From Ecdyonurus torrentis (lineage: Eukaryota; Arthropoda; Insecta; Ephemeroptera; Heptageniidae), in assembly GCA_949318235.1 (NCBI GenBank), contig OX439134.1, positions 13,196,142-13,260,141 of the forward strand: DNA of 64,000 nucleotides, written 5' to 3'. The translations under genes and the position numbers were made by a program. Positions 35,421-49,788 of the stretch are shown here, piece after piece; position 1 is the stretch's first letter, and each line of letters starts with the position of its first letter. The notes beneath the pieces were generated by a model, which saw only the letters and a program-made list of their open reading frames with translations, had not been told where the DNA came from and did not search any database.

Positions 35421-36478
35421 GAATCTACTTTCAGACATTCGTTTCATCATTTAGAATCATTTAATTGTACGATATACTATTTTGTCAAACCTAAACCTCG
35501 CACTTTCAAAAAAATGTTTACTTTTTTTTTTCTTCATTAAAATAAATATTTAATGTAATTTCTTGAAGTAGTAGCCCTTTAAATTACATGTTTTATTTAC
35601 AAAATTATACTTGTAAAATAATACTAAAAATAATATACAGTATACACATACTTGTATACATGAAAAGCTTATACAGTATACTTGCTTAATTATTGTAGAG
35701 TGTAAGCACGTTTACAGAAAAAAAAAAAGTACTTGAAACAATGGAAGAATGTTCCATGATGACCCTAAATATAAAATGACGTAACATATAAGTGTTCTCT
35801 CTCTTGTTTATATTTATATATTCTTAATTACATACTGTATACATTACGTAGTTAAATCTTAATTATAATACATTATAAATTAGGGTGATTTATTATCATT
35901 TAATTATGTTGCTAAACTATTATATAATAGAACCACAAGCTTTGCTTTTGCATTTACAAACTTACTCTATACTGTCATGCGTAATTAGATTATCCTTCTT
36001 GTGTTTTTAGATCTGTGTTTCTTGTTAGCATTTTTTTTGATATTGTTGTAATTTACACTACATAAAAATTTTATGAGGTCGATTTTAGATGAGTTTTTTT
36101 AACAAAATGTCATTTAACGAGGAAATTTTTAGTTTAAAATTTTTACTATAACTTGAAAAAAATAAAAGTATGGATATGCGTCAGATAAATTTCTTTGTTG
36201 TAACTCTATAAAATAAATTAAATATAGTGTTGCTAAAAATTGAAAACAGCATAAATAATTTTGGTATACAACATAATATATTGATGTTATCATGTGTTAT
36301 GTAATTTATTCACATAAATAAATACAGTATATATAGCAAAATTTATGTTGTAAAGAAATGAATCTTTCTGAAAATAAGCTATCATACTTAATATACGCAT
36401 TTATTTTACACAAACACGTAAAACAATATTTAGCCTTTATTATTATACATAAAGCCTTATTATTATTATTATTTCTTA

Positions 36479-36613
<135 letters not shown>

Positions 36614-36648
36614 TATATTCAATAATAAAATATTGTCATATTGAAATC

Positions 36649-36945
36649 TTGAAGGCGTAGAACACCTTGAACAAAAAACGTCTAATATCCTAACATACCT
36701 ATAAATATCAACGTTGATTTGGCCGGAGTCATTGATTTCTAATTTATTTTACAATCACAAAATAGCAGATGCGGGTTTAGGACGTCGTTTCCACGCGCGT
36801 AGACCAGTGAGCTGCGACGTCATGAACCCGCATCTGTCATTTCTTGAAAGGAAAGCAAATTAGAAACCAATGACTCCAGCCAAATCAACGTTGATATTTA
36901 GGTATATTAGACATGTCTTTTGTTTAACGTTTTCTACGCCTTTGA
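36649..36945. mobile_element. MITE family A, copy 4 (decayed TTAA)
   Basis: Same arms as the other copies, but the flanks read TTGA and TTGA/G and the centre is shortened. It is an older copy, lying just after an (AT)n array. Confidence 0.8.
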
Positions 36946-37263
36946 GTATACTATTTTTTGACAGGTTATTTATTAGACATATAAATATTATATTTTTCCG
37001 TTATAGAGATCAATGTCAAACAATATTATTGCACAAAACATTCTTTATATAGTCTGTAAAAATTGTTAGAAAAAAATGCCAAATTTATCATACACTTATG
37101 TTTACCACACACACTCAAATTTGGAACATTTTACTAACTCAATTATCACGTCCTGCATAAAACATTGTTATTGTTGTAAAAAATATATATATACTGCACA
37201 GAAACTGTATTGAAACTTTATTATTGTATAAATATATTGATTTATTTATCATTACTATTATAT

Positions 37264-37966
37264 TAATAGACAACTTCATATAATCAGGACACAGCACTAG
37301 CAAAGGTCATCAGGATGATCACTGGAAAGGGTCATCATTAGTCTTATGTTAATTTTGGCCTGGTATAGGGCTTATCATGTTAAATTAAGGGTTTTTAATT
37401 TTTGAATTTCTTGCTTCAGAATTGCTAAAACATGTTAAATCACACATCTTCATAAAGTAAAAACCACAACTTAAAATGTATTTAGTACGTGAACGAGCCC
37501 CAGTGAAAGGAAAGAGGTGAAAAATGTGCTCAAAGTTGACTCCAAATAAGGGTCAGGGTTCCATCAGAAATTTCAGTTTCTCGAAGCTGAATTTTTAAAA
37601 TATGGATCAAAATGACATTTTTATTACCATATTTGAAAGGTCGACAAAGAGAAACTGACATTTTTGGTGGAACCCAGACCCTCATTTGGAGTCAACTTTG
37701 AGCACGTTTTTCACCTCTTTCCTTTCATTGGGGCTAGTTTACGTCCTAAATACATTTTGAGTTGTGCTTTTCACTTTATGAAGATGTGTGATTTAACGTG
37801 TTTTAATAATTCTGAAGCAAGAAATTCAAAAATTAAAACCCTCAATTTAACATGATAAGCCCTATACCAGGCCAAAATTAACATAAAACTAATGATGACC
37901 CTTGCCAGTGATCATCCTGATGACCTTTGCTAGTGACAAGTGCTGATTATATGAAGTTGCCTATTA
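37264..37966. mobile_element. Foldback element family E, full copy (about 700 bp)
   Basis: A near-perfect palindrome whose arms of about 310 bp begin TAATAGACAACTTCATATAA and close with its inverse. Matching blocks include TTAAATCACACATCTTCATA, GGAAAGAGGTGAAAAATGTG and AACTTTGAGCACGTTTTTCA. It has no transposase and short apparent reading frames are palindrome artefacts. Superfamily unknown. Confidence 0.85.
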
Positions 37967-38253
37967 TAAATAATGACTAGACCAATGCTTGTTGCAACAA
38001 TATTATAATACTATGAACTAGGTCAATAAATTTTCTTATATTTCACATGTATAAATCATCTTAAATTATAGAGTTTAATACTCTTTTTTTTATCAAATAA
38101 CACTCATTTTTATGTATACTATAATGTTAAACTAATAAATTATAGTATAAGTATAAGAGCGCTGAATTAATTTTACAATAAATTTACTTTACGTCTGCAG
38201 CTAATGCAGGTTGTTACTGATAAACTATAGGAAGCTTGTCTTTAATGTTACTA

Positions 38254-38597
38254 TTAAAGCCATAGACCACATAAAACAACATGTGCTTTTTAATGAATAA
38301 ACACGAAATGGGATCTTCAAAACTGATGACAATTTTTACCAGAACGTTCATGTAGCCCCACGAGAGAGCGTGAAAAAACTGTAAAGTATGCAATTTCCGT
38401 AAAAATTCATGTTTATGACGTCAGAAACATGCAAAAATTAGTATGAAAATACTGTGTGGGTTGCATAAATCGAACTTTCTGATTACTGCTACGGAGCTTA
38501 CAGTTGGGTTTTGAGAGAAACTAAAGTTATTTATGTAAGTCCCATCAACTGTTTTGTGATATAAATGCTTATGTTTTTCTCTGGTCTATTCCTTTAA
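38254..38597. mobile_element. MITE family B, full-length copy
   Basis: Nearly colinear with the copy at 19542 and flanked by TTAA on both sides. It lies between the two foldback copies at 37264 and 39695. Confidence 0.85.
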
Positions 38598-38784
38598 TAT
38601 ATAAAAAAAAAACTGTTTCTATACTATGTTAAAATTTTATTTAATAAAAAAAACTACATGAAAGCTATACTAGAAACACTTAAACATTAAAGTTTATTGT
38701 ATATATCTTACTGATTAAAAGTAAAGTAGAAAATTCTCTCATTTTCACCTTACATTGAAAAGATCTTTACGTGTTACGAAGCAG

Positions 38785-38815
<31 letters not shown>

Positions 38816-39694
38816 CGTGATAGTTGAAACACACGAAGGGTTATTTTATTCTCTTTTCTATAATAAAGACTGTAAGAATATTGTATTGTAAGCTGAAGTA
38901 AACAGGAAAATACGACATTGTCTGCAACAATAGACAAGAGTTAGGTTTTCAATTCTACTTTTCTCTACTTTCTATTTTTATTGTCTTACAATGTATTACA
39001 TTGTAAGTCTAGAACAAAAAAAAAATGTTGTTTTTAAGTATAAAATTTGACATTCATCCCAATGAAATCAGTATACTGACGAATATATATGCTACGATTT
39101 TGTCGATAAAATTTGTAATGTTATGTAAATTAAAATCTTACAGAATAAAAATCCCAATGAGGTATTGGAAATTTTTCTTCAGAAACAAAATAAAATTTTT
39201 CAATCACTGATACTATACATGCTTTTACAAGAAGAAAAATTCATTTCTGCCAATTTTTATGTTCAAAATCAATGTATTTCTAATAGTTGTAACATTTTAA
39301 TTACATAGTAACATATTCCAAAGTAGTAAAATAAAATAATAAACAAATGCATAATTATAAAACAATGAAAATATCTTCACATATTAGAATTCTATTTTAC
39401 GTTGTTTTCATATAAATGGGGAAATGTACAATAAGTGATTGTGTTTTGCTCTCAAAGCTAAACAACGTATTATAGAATCTGCTAACAACATTCCATTTCA
39501 ATCTTAACTAGAGAATCGCTTAGTATTACACGAATGCCTGAAATATGTTCGCTACGTATGTAAGTTTTCCTTCTCTCTCACATTATTAGATTGCTTAGTA
39601 AATTTATCCAAGAAAAACGTACTACTAATAGCAGGTACAGTACATAAATCTTGAAACAGGTAAATATTAGCCTGAAACAGATATTGATAATACA

Positions 39695-40187
39695 TAATAG
39701 ACAACTTCATGTAATCAGGACACGGCACTAGCAAGGGTCATCAGGTTCAAAAAAGACTCCAAATGAGGGTCTGGGTTCCACCAGAAATTTCAGTTTCTCA
39801 TTGTCATACCTTTCAAATATGGTAATAAAATGTCATTTTGATCCATATATTTTAAAAATTCAGCTTCGAGAAACTAATATTTCTGTTGGAACCCTGACCC
39901 TTATTTGGAGTCAACTTTGAGCACATTTTTCACCTTTTTCCTTTCACTGGGGCTCGTTCACGTACTAAATACATTTTGAGTTGTGCTTTTTACTTATGAA
40001 GATGTGTGATTTAACGTGTTTTAGCAATTCTGAAGCAAGAAATTTAAAAATTAAAACCATCAATTTAACATGGTAAAAGCCCTATACCAGGTTAAAATTA
40101 ACATAAAACTATAATGATGACCCTTGCCAGTAATCAACCTGATTACCTTTGCTAATGACAAGTGTTGATTATGTGAAGTTGCATATT
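39695..40187. mobile_element. Foldback element family E, copy with deleted left arm
   Basis: It keeps about 50 bp of the left terminus, then jumps to the loop and a complete right arm matching 37264-37966. Loss of most of one arm relieves the hairpin. Confidence 0.8.
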
Positions 40188-41051
40188 CAGGTAAAAACAT
40201 ACTGCAAAGAAGGTATAATTTTCCCGTAGGTAACATTTTACCTGGATTAAGTGACATTTTATAGTTTAACAATACCTATAGTATACATGACAATATTTTT
40301 ACTTGTTGTAATTTAAATGATTTCTATATCTTGACTTTTACTTTTAACGCTTCTTGCTTTACTGGTTAAATGTTTCCGTGTAAAATTATATTTTACAATT
40401 ATGATATTATAAAGATATGAAAGTAAAAATAAATTTCCTAATCGAGTTCAAATTTTTATTAGTGTATTCATTTTTTTCCCTCAGATTTATCGGAGCACTG
40501 GAATTAATTTGTTCTAATGGCCTGTCAATACTTATAAACATGGTATCTATATTATGAGTCAATAGAGGTGATGAGAAATTGTTAAAAATTTATATTATCT
40601 TAAAACACTAAAAAAGTTGTATAATATATTATACACTGCTAGTTTTAATATTTCCACAAGTTCTTCTCTCAAAAATTGTTAAAAACATAGCAATAAAATT
40701 ACTATAGTAAAAAACTATAAGTAAGTAAAACTTAGCTTTTCCCACGCACCTTACCGATAACTTCCATTGGATGGGCAAAATAAAATTACATTAAAAATAA
40801 TATAATTAAAAAAAAAAAAGAGTAATAGGTAATTTAATCACTAAAAAATATAAGCTCTTCCAAAGTATATAATAATTTCATTTTTATAATTTAATCGTTC
40901 GACTTTTTTTATATTATTTGTTATAGTTACTGGATAGTTAGTTTAACATAAATAAAAGCCACTATTAATACCGTATCGTATTAAATAATCGTAAAATATT
41001 GCATTACAATGCGGCTTCGTTTTTTTTAGTCTTTTCTATTTTTAAGACAAT

Positions 41052-41052
<1 letters not shown>

Positions 41053-41105
<53 letters not shown>
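41053..41105. repeat. (CT)n array
   Basis: About 26 units. A (GA)n tract lies 600 bp further on, at 41691-41737. Confidence 0.95.
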
Positions 41106-41107
<2 letters not shown>

Positions 41108-41687
41108 TTTGCAGCTTTGCCATCCATGAGGATACTTGTTGTTAATAAACAAATTTCTTTAAATATATTTAATGATTCCAAAATGCAATGCAACCTGCAC
41201 TTAGAATACAAAAATGGTGGTTGACGCCTGAAAAATCTGCAAAATGTTAAACATAATGGTGCAACTGGTTGCATAAAATACAAGTGCTCTAAACTCTTTT
41301 TAAAATTTTTTTTACTTGTTATGTTATACTTGAAAGCTATAGATAAACCAAAAACTAATAATATTTAATGATATTTCACTGTATAAACAAATATAAAACT
41401 TAACATAGATATAAAAAGAATTTTTCTTTTGATTTGATTTTTTTATTTTAGAAGCAACTTGAGTTAATATGTCAATAAAATTCCATCAACAAGGTTTTTC
41501 CATGTTTTTAAACTTGTATCTATTTTGAAACATCAAGTATAACTTTTGTAAGAGCAAAGCGTGTAGGAGAGAGAGAGAGAAAGAGAGTGAAGGAGAAAAT
41601 TAGGTTTTCTGTTTTACGCCACAGGCTTGTGCTTTTGTTTCATATTGTTCTCGTGTATAGTATGGTGTTCGTCATATTCACGCACAC

Positions 41688-41739
<52 letters not shown>

Positions 41740-42772
41740 CAAACTTTACACATGAACTTTAACAGAATTTTAAATACTGCATTATGAGCGAGGAAATTCT
41801 ATGTTTACATTGTTTGTTTGAAATTTGTTATTAATTTTTTAGTTTTTTTTTTTTCAATGTATTTTTTTTTTCATTATAATTTATCTGCGTGATTGATGTT
41901 AAAATTCTAAAATACAAATTGCTAGTTATTTATGTTACTTCCATAAATTTTAAAGTATAATATTACACAAATTAAATTTATTTATATACGTATAAAGTTT
42001 ATTAATTAAGTTTCTGTTTTAAATTTTAGGTAAACAAAATCGTTTAGGTTTATAATTATTGTTAAACTATTTAAAGTTAGCTTCGTTTTTTTAGCTGACA
42101 ACGAAAACCAAATCAGTAAACTTTACAGTATTTGTTTAGTTAAATTAGAACTTTTGTATTTAAAAGCTAATTATTAAATATCTGTGATTCAAGTATGAAT
42201 TTTATCTATATATGTACGTCCATTGAAGTTGAAAAATGTTCAATCAGTTTTTATACTAGCATTTATTGTTTTAATATATAGGGACTCTACTTATATAATA
42301 TAATACCAAAGAGATGATATTTTTTAATAATTAAAAGTGTAATTTATTTGAGCTTAAAAGGATTATAATGTTAGTTTAGTAGATGTAGATAATAAGTATG
42401 AAATAATGAGAAATTGATTCTTATACTCAGAAATTTCGAAAAAAAAAATTTATATGATTAACTGATGTAAAATTTTGTCATTCAAATTTAACTAAATTAA
42501 AGAAACCTTCATACGACATAAATTTCAAACTTTTATATAATATTACTGTTACATTTTAGACATCATATTATATAATATAATGTATGCGTATAAATGTGTT
42601 ACTTTAAGTATAAATAGACAAGAATGATGGATATAAAATGGTAATGTGATAGGAGCGTCGTGTCTTGTAGATAAATTGCTCCATTGAAATAACATGAGTA
42701 AATATAGCATTCACAATTTATCATCAAATATCAATACAATGAACCAAGAAAAATACAGATAGAGATAAAGTA

Positions 42773-43057
42773 TACACTCTAAAAATTAGTGCATTACTTT
42801 AGTTACGAATCCTAACTTATTTAAGATATACTTTTTTAAGTTATTATGAGTAGCTAAAATAATATATTTTAGCAAATTATTAACAATAACTATTTGAACT
42901 TAAAATAGCTTGAAAAAACTAAAAACTACCTAAATTAAATATTTTTAATAACTTGCTAAAATGCTTTATTTTAGCTACTCGTAATAACTTAAAAGTGATT
43001 ATCTTAAATATAAGTTAGTATTCGTAACTAAAGTAATGCACCAATTTTTAGAGTGTA
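42773..43057. mobile_element. MITE family I (TA target, Tc1/mariner type)
   Basis: Terminal inverted repeats TACACTCTAAAAATTAGTGC and inverse extend for about 65 bp or more with few mismatches; inner arms continue with TTTAAGTTATTATGAGTAGC against GCTACTCGTAATAACTTAAA. TA borders on both sides. Confidence 0.8.
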
Positions 43058-43779
43058 TATGACAAAAACTATAGTATGTAACATTATTATACAGATTTTT
43101 TTTTTACTTTCTTCTTACAACTGAGATAACAATCGAATCATATTATGGCTTTCATGATGTAAACAGTACAGACTCAGCCATAGAAAAATTTTATTCTTTG
43201 TCTTTAGACAACAGAGTAAAAGTTTATATGATAGCGTCTGTACATATGGAAAAAATGTGTGGTTTTTTATTGGTTGTAACACTAATTGAAAAGTTGTCCT
43301 ACGTTTTGTAAATTTAAAATAAAATAATAAAAAACATTAAAAAAAAAATCTGATGCAAAAATAGTCAAGACCATCAATTTGAAATTTGTTATGAAATCTT
43401 GAGCGCTTCAATTAAAAAAAATCTTAGCACAAAATTTTGCATGGTTAACTCTAAAAAAAAAATTACAATTAGCGTTTTCTTATCCTTACGTGTTTAAGAT
43501 AACTAAAAAAATAACAAACAATGAATCTAAAAACAATTTTTATTTTAATTTACGTGTCCTAGTTAATAAGAATTTTAATTAAAATATTTATTCATGTAAA
43601 TAACTATTGAAAAAAATACATTTTAGTCTTTCAAATATATAAAAGATGCAGCAACGTGCATTATATTTGTTTTATATCGTTTTGCTTTTATGCATCATGA
43701 ATGGATTTTTTTTCTTTATGTTTTTTTATATACTGAAGCTTTTTGTATTATGTATAGAAGAAAATAGGAAACCTCACTT

Positions 43780-43886
<107 letters not shown>

Positions 43887-45630
43887 GTAAAAGCCAGAGA
43901 GACCATAGTTGTATAATATCTGTCTCTTTACAAATCGATATAAACTCTCAACTACTATATACAAACGGACATTACAACTCTTCATTTTTTATATACATAT
44001 TACATTCAATGACTATTGCTCAGAGATATATAAAGTTTTTATATAACATATGGATTGAAATATATTTTGTGACTGTGATTATGCTTTTGTGTGAACTTTA
44101 AAAATTTTTTTTAAATAAGTTTGTATTATTATTTGATATCTGAGGTGTTTATAAATTAAGTCTTTGTATTTTTGCATTTATATTATAATTTTAAAAGAAG
44201 AAATATATATGGTATCAAGAAATATGAAATAAAATGTGTGTATTTTTAGCTCATACTAATGCAATTACATTTAAGTTACGTTTCATCTTTGAAAAAAATT
44301 TCTCACGTTTAAAACTTACATATTACGTAGATTACTCAGGCAGAGTGCTCTTTAAAAATGAGCTTGCTTGCTCTACGCGCTCGCGATAGTCGCGATACTT
44401 TACTGATCGCGCTTTACCCTCGCAAATTTTCATATATATGAGCGTGTGTACGATCACGCATATTTAGTTTATGTTTTGCATTAATTTTAAAATAGCATAA
44501 TTTTGCCTCATTAGAACTACATAAATATTTATGCTAGATAACATAGTTATTGTGCAGTATAGTAGGTTATGCTGTATTGGAGAACCTCTGTGCTGAAATT
44601 GTGTCTGCTCAATTATTATGTACCAGTATGTCTTTTTATTCGTGTGTAAATATGTATATGGAACGATTCATACCTCTCCGGATAAAACTTCAGATAAAAC
44701 TTGTCAACGCAATCGAGACTTTAATTTTGTTTTCTCAAAGCTTCCTAGTAAATTGGAAGGTTAAGAATGTAATTGATTGACTTCCTTGATTTTTTTTTCT
44801 TCTTTTTTATTTTTGACATACGTCTATACAATATGTGATTTTTTTTCCTTCTGATTGCAAAGATTTCTTTACCGTCTAAAACTTCTGATTGATGATTGAT
44901 TTTTTCTATTGGTTACCAGAAAAAAAATATATAAAATCGAATCTGTAGCATGTGATCCTTGTCAAAATCTAGCACAAATATAATCAATTTTAGTTTTAGC
45001 TTACATTTTTATGAAAAATATGATTTATGTAAAGATAACTTTAGAAAAAAAAAATGTCATGTTGACTTGTTAGTATTAGAAATAAATTGTTATTTTTGGG
45101 TTTAACAATTAAAAATAAAACTATATTTTTTAATTGCAGTAAAACTTATTCTGTAATAATTAATGATATTGAAAGCGTGTTTTTACATGTTTTCTTCTGT
45201 TACTAAAAAGAAGAAGCAGACAAAAATGTTATTTTTAAAAAAGCAAGTTTTAGTGTTGTTTGTAATATTCATTTTATATTAAAATTAATATAGTATGATA
45301 TTACAACATACGAGATTTTAAATTATAATTATTTTCATTTCCACTTTCATTAAAAAGTATGCAGTAGTGTATAATATTTAAATTCAACGAAGCATTATGA
45401 AGCTTGTTATACATTTTTGCTCTATAAAACATCATACAAGTCTGCTTGTTGCAGTCCTCAAAAGTTAATAAATAAAGCTTTAAAAATTATTATGTATATT
45501 ATTATACTTTTTTTTTCTCTGTGGTTTTATGATTTTCTATAGAAACTAAAAGCAGATGAATATAATATAGACTTTTTAACTTTTTATATATTATGCATTT
45601 ATCTATTACTTTATATATTAATTTATAATA

Positions 45631-45956
45631 TTCATTCATTCATTCATTCATTCATTCATTCATTCATTCATTCATTCATTCATTCATTCATTCATTCATT
45701 CATTCATTCATTCATTCATTCATTCATTCATTCATTCATTCATTCATTCATTCATTCATTCATTCATTCATTCATTCATTCATTCATTCATTCATTCATT
45801 CATTCATTCATTCATTCATTCATTCATTCATTCATTCATTCATTCATTCATTCATTCATTCATTCATTCATTCATTCATTCATTCATTCATTCATTCATT
45901 CATTCATTCATTCATTCATTCATTCATTCATTCATTCATTCATTCATTCATTCATT
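45631..45956. repeat. (CATT)n array, second copy
   Basis: About 81 perfect units with the same motif and strand as 16192-16552, 29 kb away. No gene nearby. Confidence 0.98.
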
Positions 45957-46344
45957 TTCCATAATTTTCAATTAATTTTTGGTACGTATTTTTTTTGAAC
46001 AAAATTATCAAAGTGAAGTTACAAATCATTAAAATTTCTATTTTAAACCTTTACAGAATTTTTGTATACATTAATTCTTTTGACATAATTATATAATATA
46101 ATATTATATATAATAATATATATATTTATATATATTTCGATTCTATTATAAATTTTTCAGTATATTTTATACCTCAATAAATAATGTATTGGACTCCATT
46201 ATAAATATAATACATGTATAGTATATCGGTTTATGTAATAGAAATCAATATATTGGTCTATAGAGGTTGCATGCTGATATTATTTGAAATTTTCATGTGA
46301 AAAATATCGATTAAGTGTATGATATGAGTGTCAGAAATTTTATC

Positions 46345-46497
<153 letters not shown>

Positions 46498-46984
46498 AAG
46501 ATATTTCTCCCATATTAAATTTTAACTTCCCGAAAAAAATTTGTTATTTTAATTTCCAGAACTTGGTGTGATAGATGTCTTTGATAATTTATATTTTCCA
46601 ATGTTTCAAAAATAATGAACATGACTGTTCTTATGAGACAAACGTTATAATAATAACAAAATATACAAAAATGACATTTTTAATTAAAAATGTCACATAT
46701 TATAACATTTGCAGACCGAACTAATTTTTTTCATTTTTTTTAACTATAATCTTTTAATAATAAAATGAAAGATTTTTTTATTTTTTTATTGTTTATTACA
46801 ATCAGTGGTATAAAATGCATGCTAATGAAATATAAAGCTAACATTGAACTGAAGGCTCCGTATCTCCAAAATTCATATGTTATATAATATATATATATAT
46901 TTTTCTATAATGTTATAAAACATGAAAATGAGTTCTATCCCACATAACAGGATAAATACAACAACATGTATAATTTAATTGAAA

Positions 46985-47270
46985 TGAATGAAATGAGGTG
47001 AACCGTCATAAGATATCTGACTTGGTGTGAACCACTACCACCACTGCCAGGACTGGCTGGAGACAAATAAACCAGTCAAGTCTAAACACCTCTCCTACCG
47101 TTTTAACCTTTGACACCATGGCATACGCAGGGTCAGCAACGTGCGGAGAACACGAGAGCGCACTTACTGTCAGTGTATGTAATACTGCCTCTCAAAAAGT
47201 CGCATGTCAACTGAGTATCGAACTGGTGATCTCTCGCACGTCAAACCAACAGCACTATAATAATGCTATA
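46985..47270 (-). mobile_element. Possible second tRNA-derived SINE family
   Basis: Minus-strand text has TAGTGCTGTTGG (A-box-like) and AGTTCGATACTC (B-box-like) about 30 bp on, then a relatively GC-rich body ending in ATTTCATTCATTTC. Only one copy in the window, so family status is inferred. Confidence 0.4.
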
Positions 47271-48015
47271 TTTGATAAGCTTTGCACCTTATGATAAAAA
47301 TTTCAACGTTCATAATATCCAGCTAAAGAGAAAAAAAAAATATTGAAATCAACATACGAGGTCTCTTACCTTTAAATTTCATAGAATTTTTAAAACCAAA
47401 TACCACTTGACTAACACTTAATTTTTTTTAATCATTGTAACTGATATTCAGCCTTAAAACAATAAAACATCGTGTAATTTATTCATTCTGGTATAATCAT
47501 ATTTGATCAACTATATAGTATCAAAATTTAATATTTTTAAAAATTAAAGAAAATTTATTTTTGCGTCGTAAAAAAGTTAACGTATTTGTAACCTACAGCA
47601 AAAAGTAGAAAAATTACATGGTTAAAAAAAGTTTTATGTAATAGGTATGTATATATAGTATAAAAAGTAAGTTAGTTAATGTTTTATGTATAACATAAAT
47701 TATTCATAAAAGAGTTAGTGATGTATACGAGTGCCTGGGGAAAACTGTTGCTTTGTGTTTTGGACATATATAAATGTACGTACATAAACGTATATACCTG
47801 TAGTCTAGTTATAAAACAAGCGTCCATCATGTGACCTAGCTGTACTGGATTGTATATAGCTGAATTCAAACTTTGGTCAAAATAATTTTTACTCAATTAA
47901 TGATATGACTTTTTTTTTTTTTTTTTTTTTTTAGTAGTAGTACAGTAGTTAAAAGCACGTAAAAGTATATTGTACTTCTTTATGCACGAAAAAATTGCAT
48001 AATTTTCCATACTTT

Positions 48016-48471
48016 TGAGGAAGGTGAATTTTTTTAATCCCCACTTTTTATGATATTTTTGAAAAGAGCGTTAAAAAATTTTTAGGGGCTATTTTTTTTT
48101 TTAGAACGATTGGAGCATGGGAAGTATTTTTGATTAATTTTTGAAAATCGACCTATAAAAGCCTGTGACGTCATCAATCGGGCATTTATTTCGGAAAGTA
48201 TTGACCGTAGAAGGTTTAGTAGCCAGTTTTTTGAAATCCTGAGGACAAGCTGATTTCATTAAACTGGTTACTGAACCGCGAACGATTAGTATTTGCCGAC
48301 AAAAAAGTGGACTGATGACGTCACAGGCTTTCTAGGCCAATTTTCAAAATCTAATTAAAAATACTTCGCATGCTCCAATCGTCCTAAGAAAAAATAGCAC
48401 CTCAAAAAATTTTAAAGCTATTTCCAAAAATATCATAAACTCAACAAAAAAATTTCAATTCACCTTCCTCA
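48016..48471. mobile_element. Foldback element family H
   Basis: Inverted arms of about 190 bp from TGAGGAAGGTGAATTT to AATTCACCTTCCTCA. Arms share CGATTGGAGCATG/CATGCTCCAATCG and a GTGACGTCATC/GATGACGTCAC pair. The loop is single copy. No coding capacity. Confidence 0.8.
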
Positions 48472-48574
48472 TTCTTTGTAGGAAATGCGTATAAAATAAA
48501 ACTGTATTAAGATGAACGTTGCAAGACGTATATCTGAATGCATAAAAATGTTGTTGAAAATATATGAAGAAAAT

Positions 48575-48576
<2 letters not shown>

Positions 48577-48672
<96 letters not shown>
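48577..48672. repeat. (GA)n array
   Basis: About 48 perfect units, 105 bp after foldback element H. Confidence 0.95.
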
Positions 48673-49677
48673 ATTTCATTCTGTTAATGTACGAGTAACA
48701 ATATTTTTTTTTTTTTTTTTTTTTTTATAAAGTTTCTATACATTAATTTGCTAAACGCGGTAGGAAAGAAAACTTCTTTAGAGGATATAAGAACTCAAGG
48801 GACAAAATTTTAAACCTATGTATATAATCTCTCTTGACTCTCTTTCTCTCTATGCAATATTTTGTCTACTATGTAGATGTTAAATTTATATAATTTGTTA
48901 AAGCTTAAATCTCATTCAGTATTTTGAGTGGATTTGACTATAAAATGACCAGTACAAGTACGACGAGAGAAGGCTATACTATAATGTAATTATGATTATA
49001 GTATACTATTATTAACTGGAGCACCGGTGTAATTGTTTGCACTTGACCGTCACATAAAGTATAGCAAGTTCAATGACAAGAAAAAAAAAAAAAAAAAAAG
49101 AAGTATTTTTTAAATTAGAGGGTACATCATTCGCTTTGATCTTAATTATAATATAAAACTAATAATAATTTGTTTACAAATTATATTGTTAAAAACATTT
49201 AAATTTTTACGGAAAAAGTAAAAGAGAAAATTAGTAAGAGAATATCATTATTTTGACTCAAAACTTGATTTAAAAAAAAATTATAATAAATAATGCAAGA
49301 AAAACTTCTAAGATTAAAAAATTATATTTACATCACGAGAGCTCTAGCTTGAAATCGATTAATATTTATTTCAAATAATACAATAACAAAAATTTAATAA
49401 AATAATTTTTATTATTAGCGGTATCATATTTTACTGATTTTCTCATTTTACATTATTTTTAACTGTTCTTCAACATAATCTTTGGATTTTTTTTTATTTG
49501 ACTTTGACTATATACTCCAGAGTATGACGTAACTTAGAACGTTGATATAGACTATATGTCCAGGGTTTTAGCGAGGGATGCTATAGTATATGGTACATTG
49601 GATGCTGGGGGATAGGATGCTTCTCTCCCGTCTGCTTTAGTACAATCGATACTCCAGTCCCGTTTTTCGTGTGCTAT

Positions 49678-49678
<1 letters not shown>

Positions 49679-49715
<37 letters not shown>

Positions 49716-49740
49716 CCCGCGAGTCGCATGAGTGAGTAAC

Positions 49741-49786
<46 letters not shown>
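49679..49786. repeat. Facing (CT)n and (AG)n tracts
   Basis: (CT)16 at 49679-49710 and (AG)22 at 49743-49786 are inverse complements separated by 32 bp, with CTATG/CATAG at the loop-distal and inner edges. They could pair as a long hairpin. Confidence 0.9.

Positions 49787-49788
<2 letters not shown>

Noticed and set aside
37664..37855. Open frame of 63 residues in the 37.3-38.0 kb region
   Set aside because: It falls entirely in one arm of the foldback element and has no recognised motif.
44550..44780. A 76-residue frame near 44.6 kb as a possible small secreted protein
   Set aside because: The start is internal to hydrophobic text without a clear signal peptide; there is no poly(A) or TATA logic and no recognisable family.
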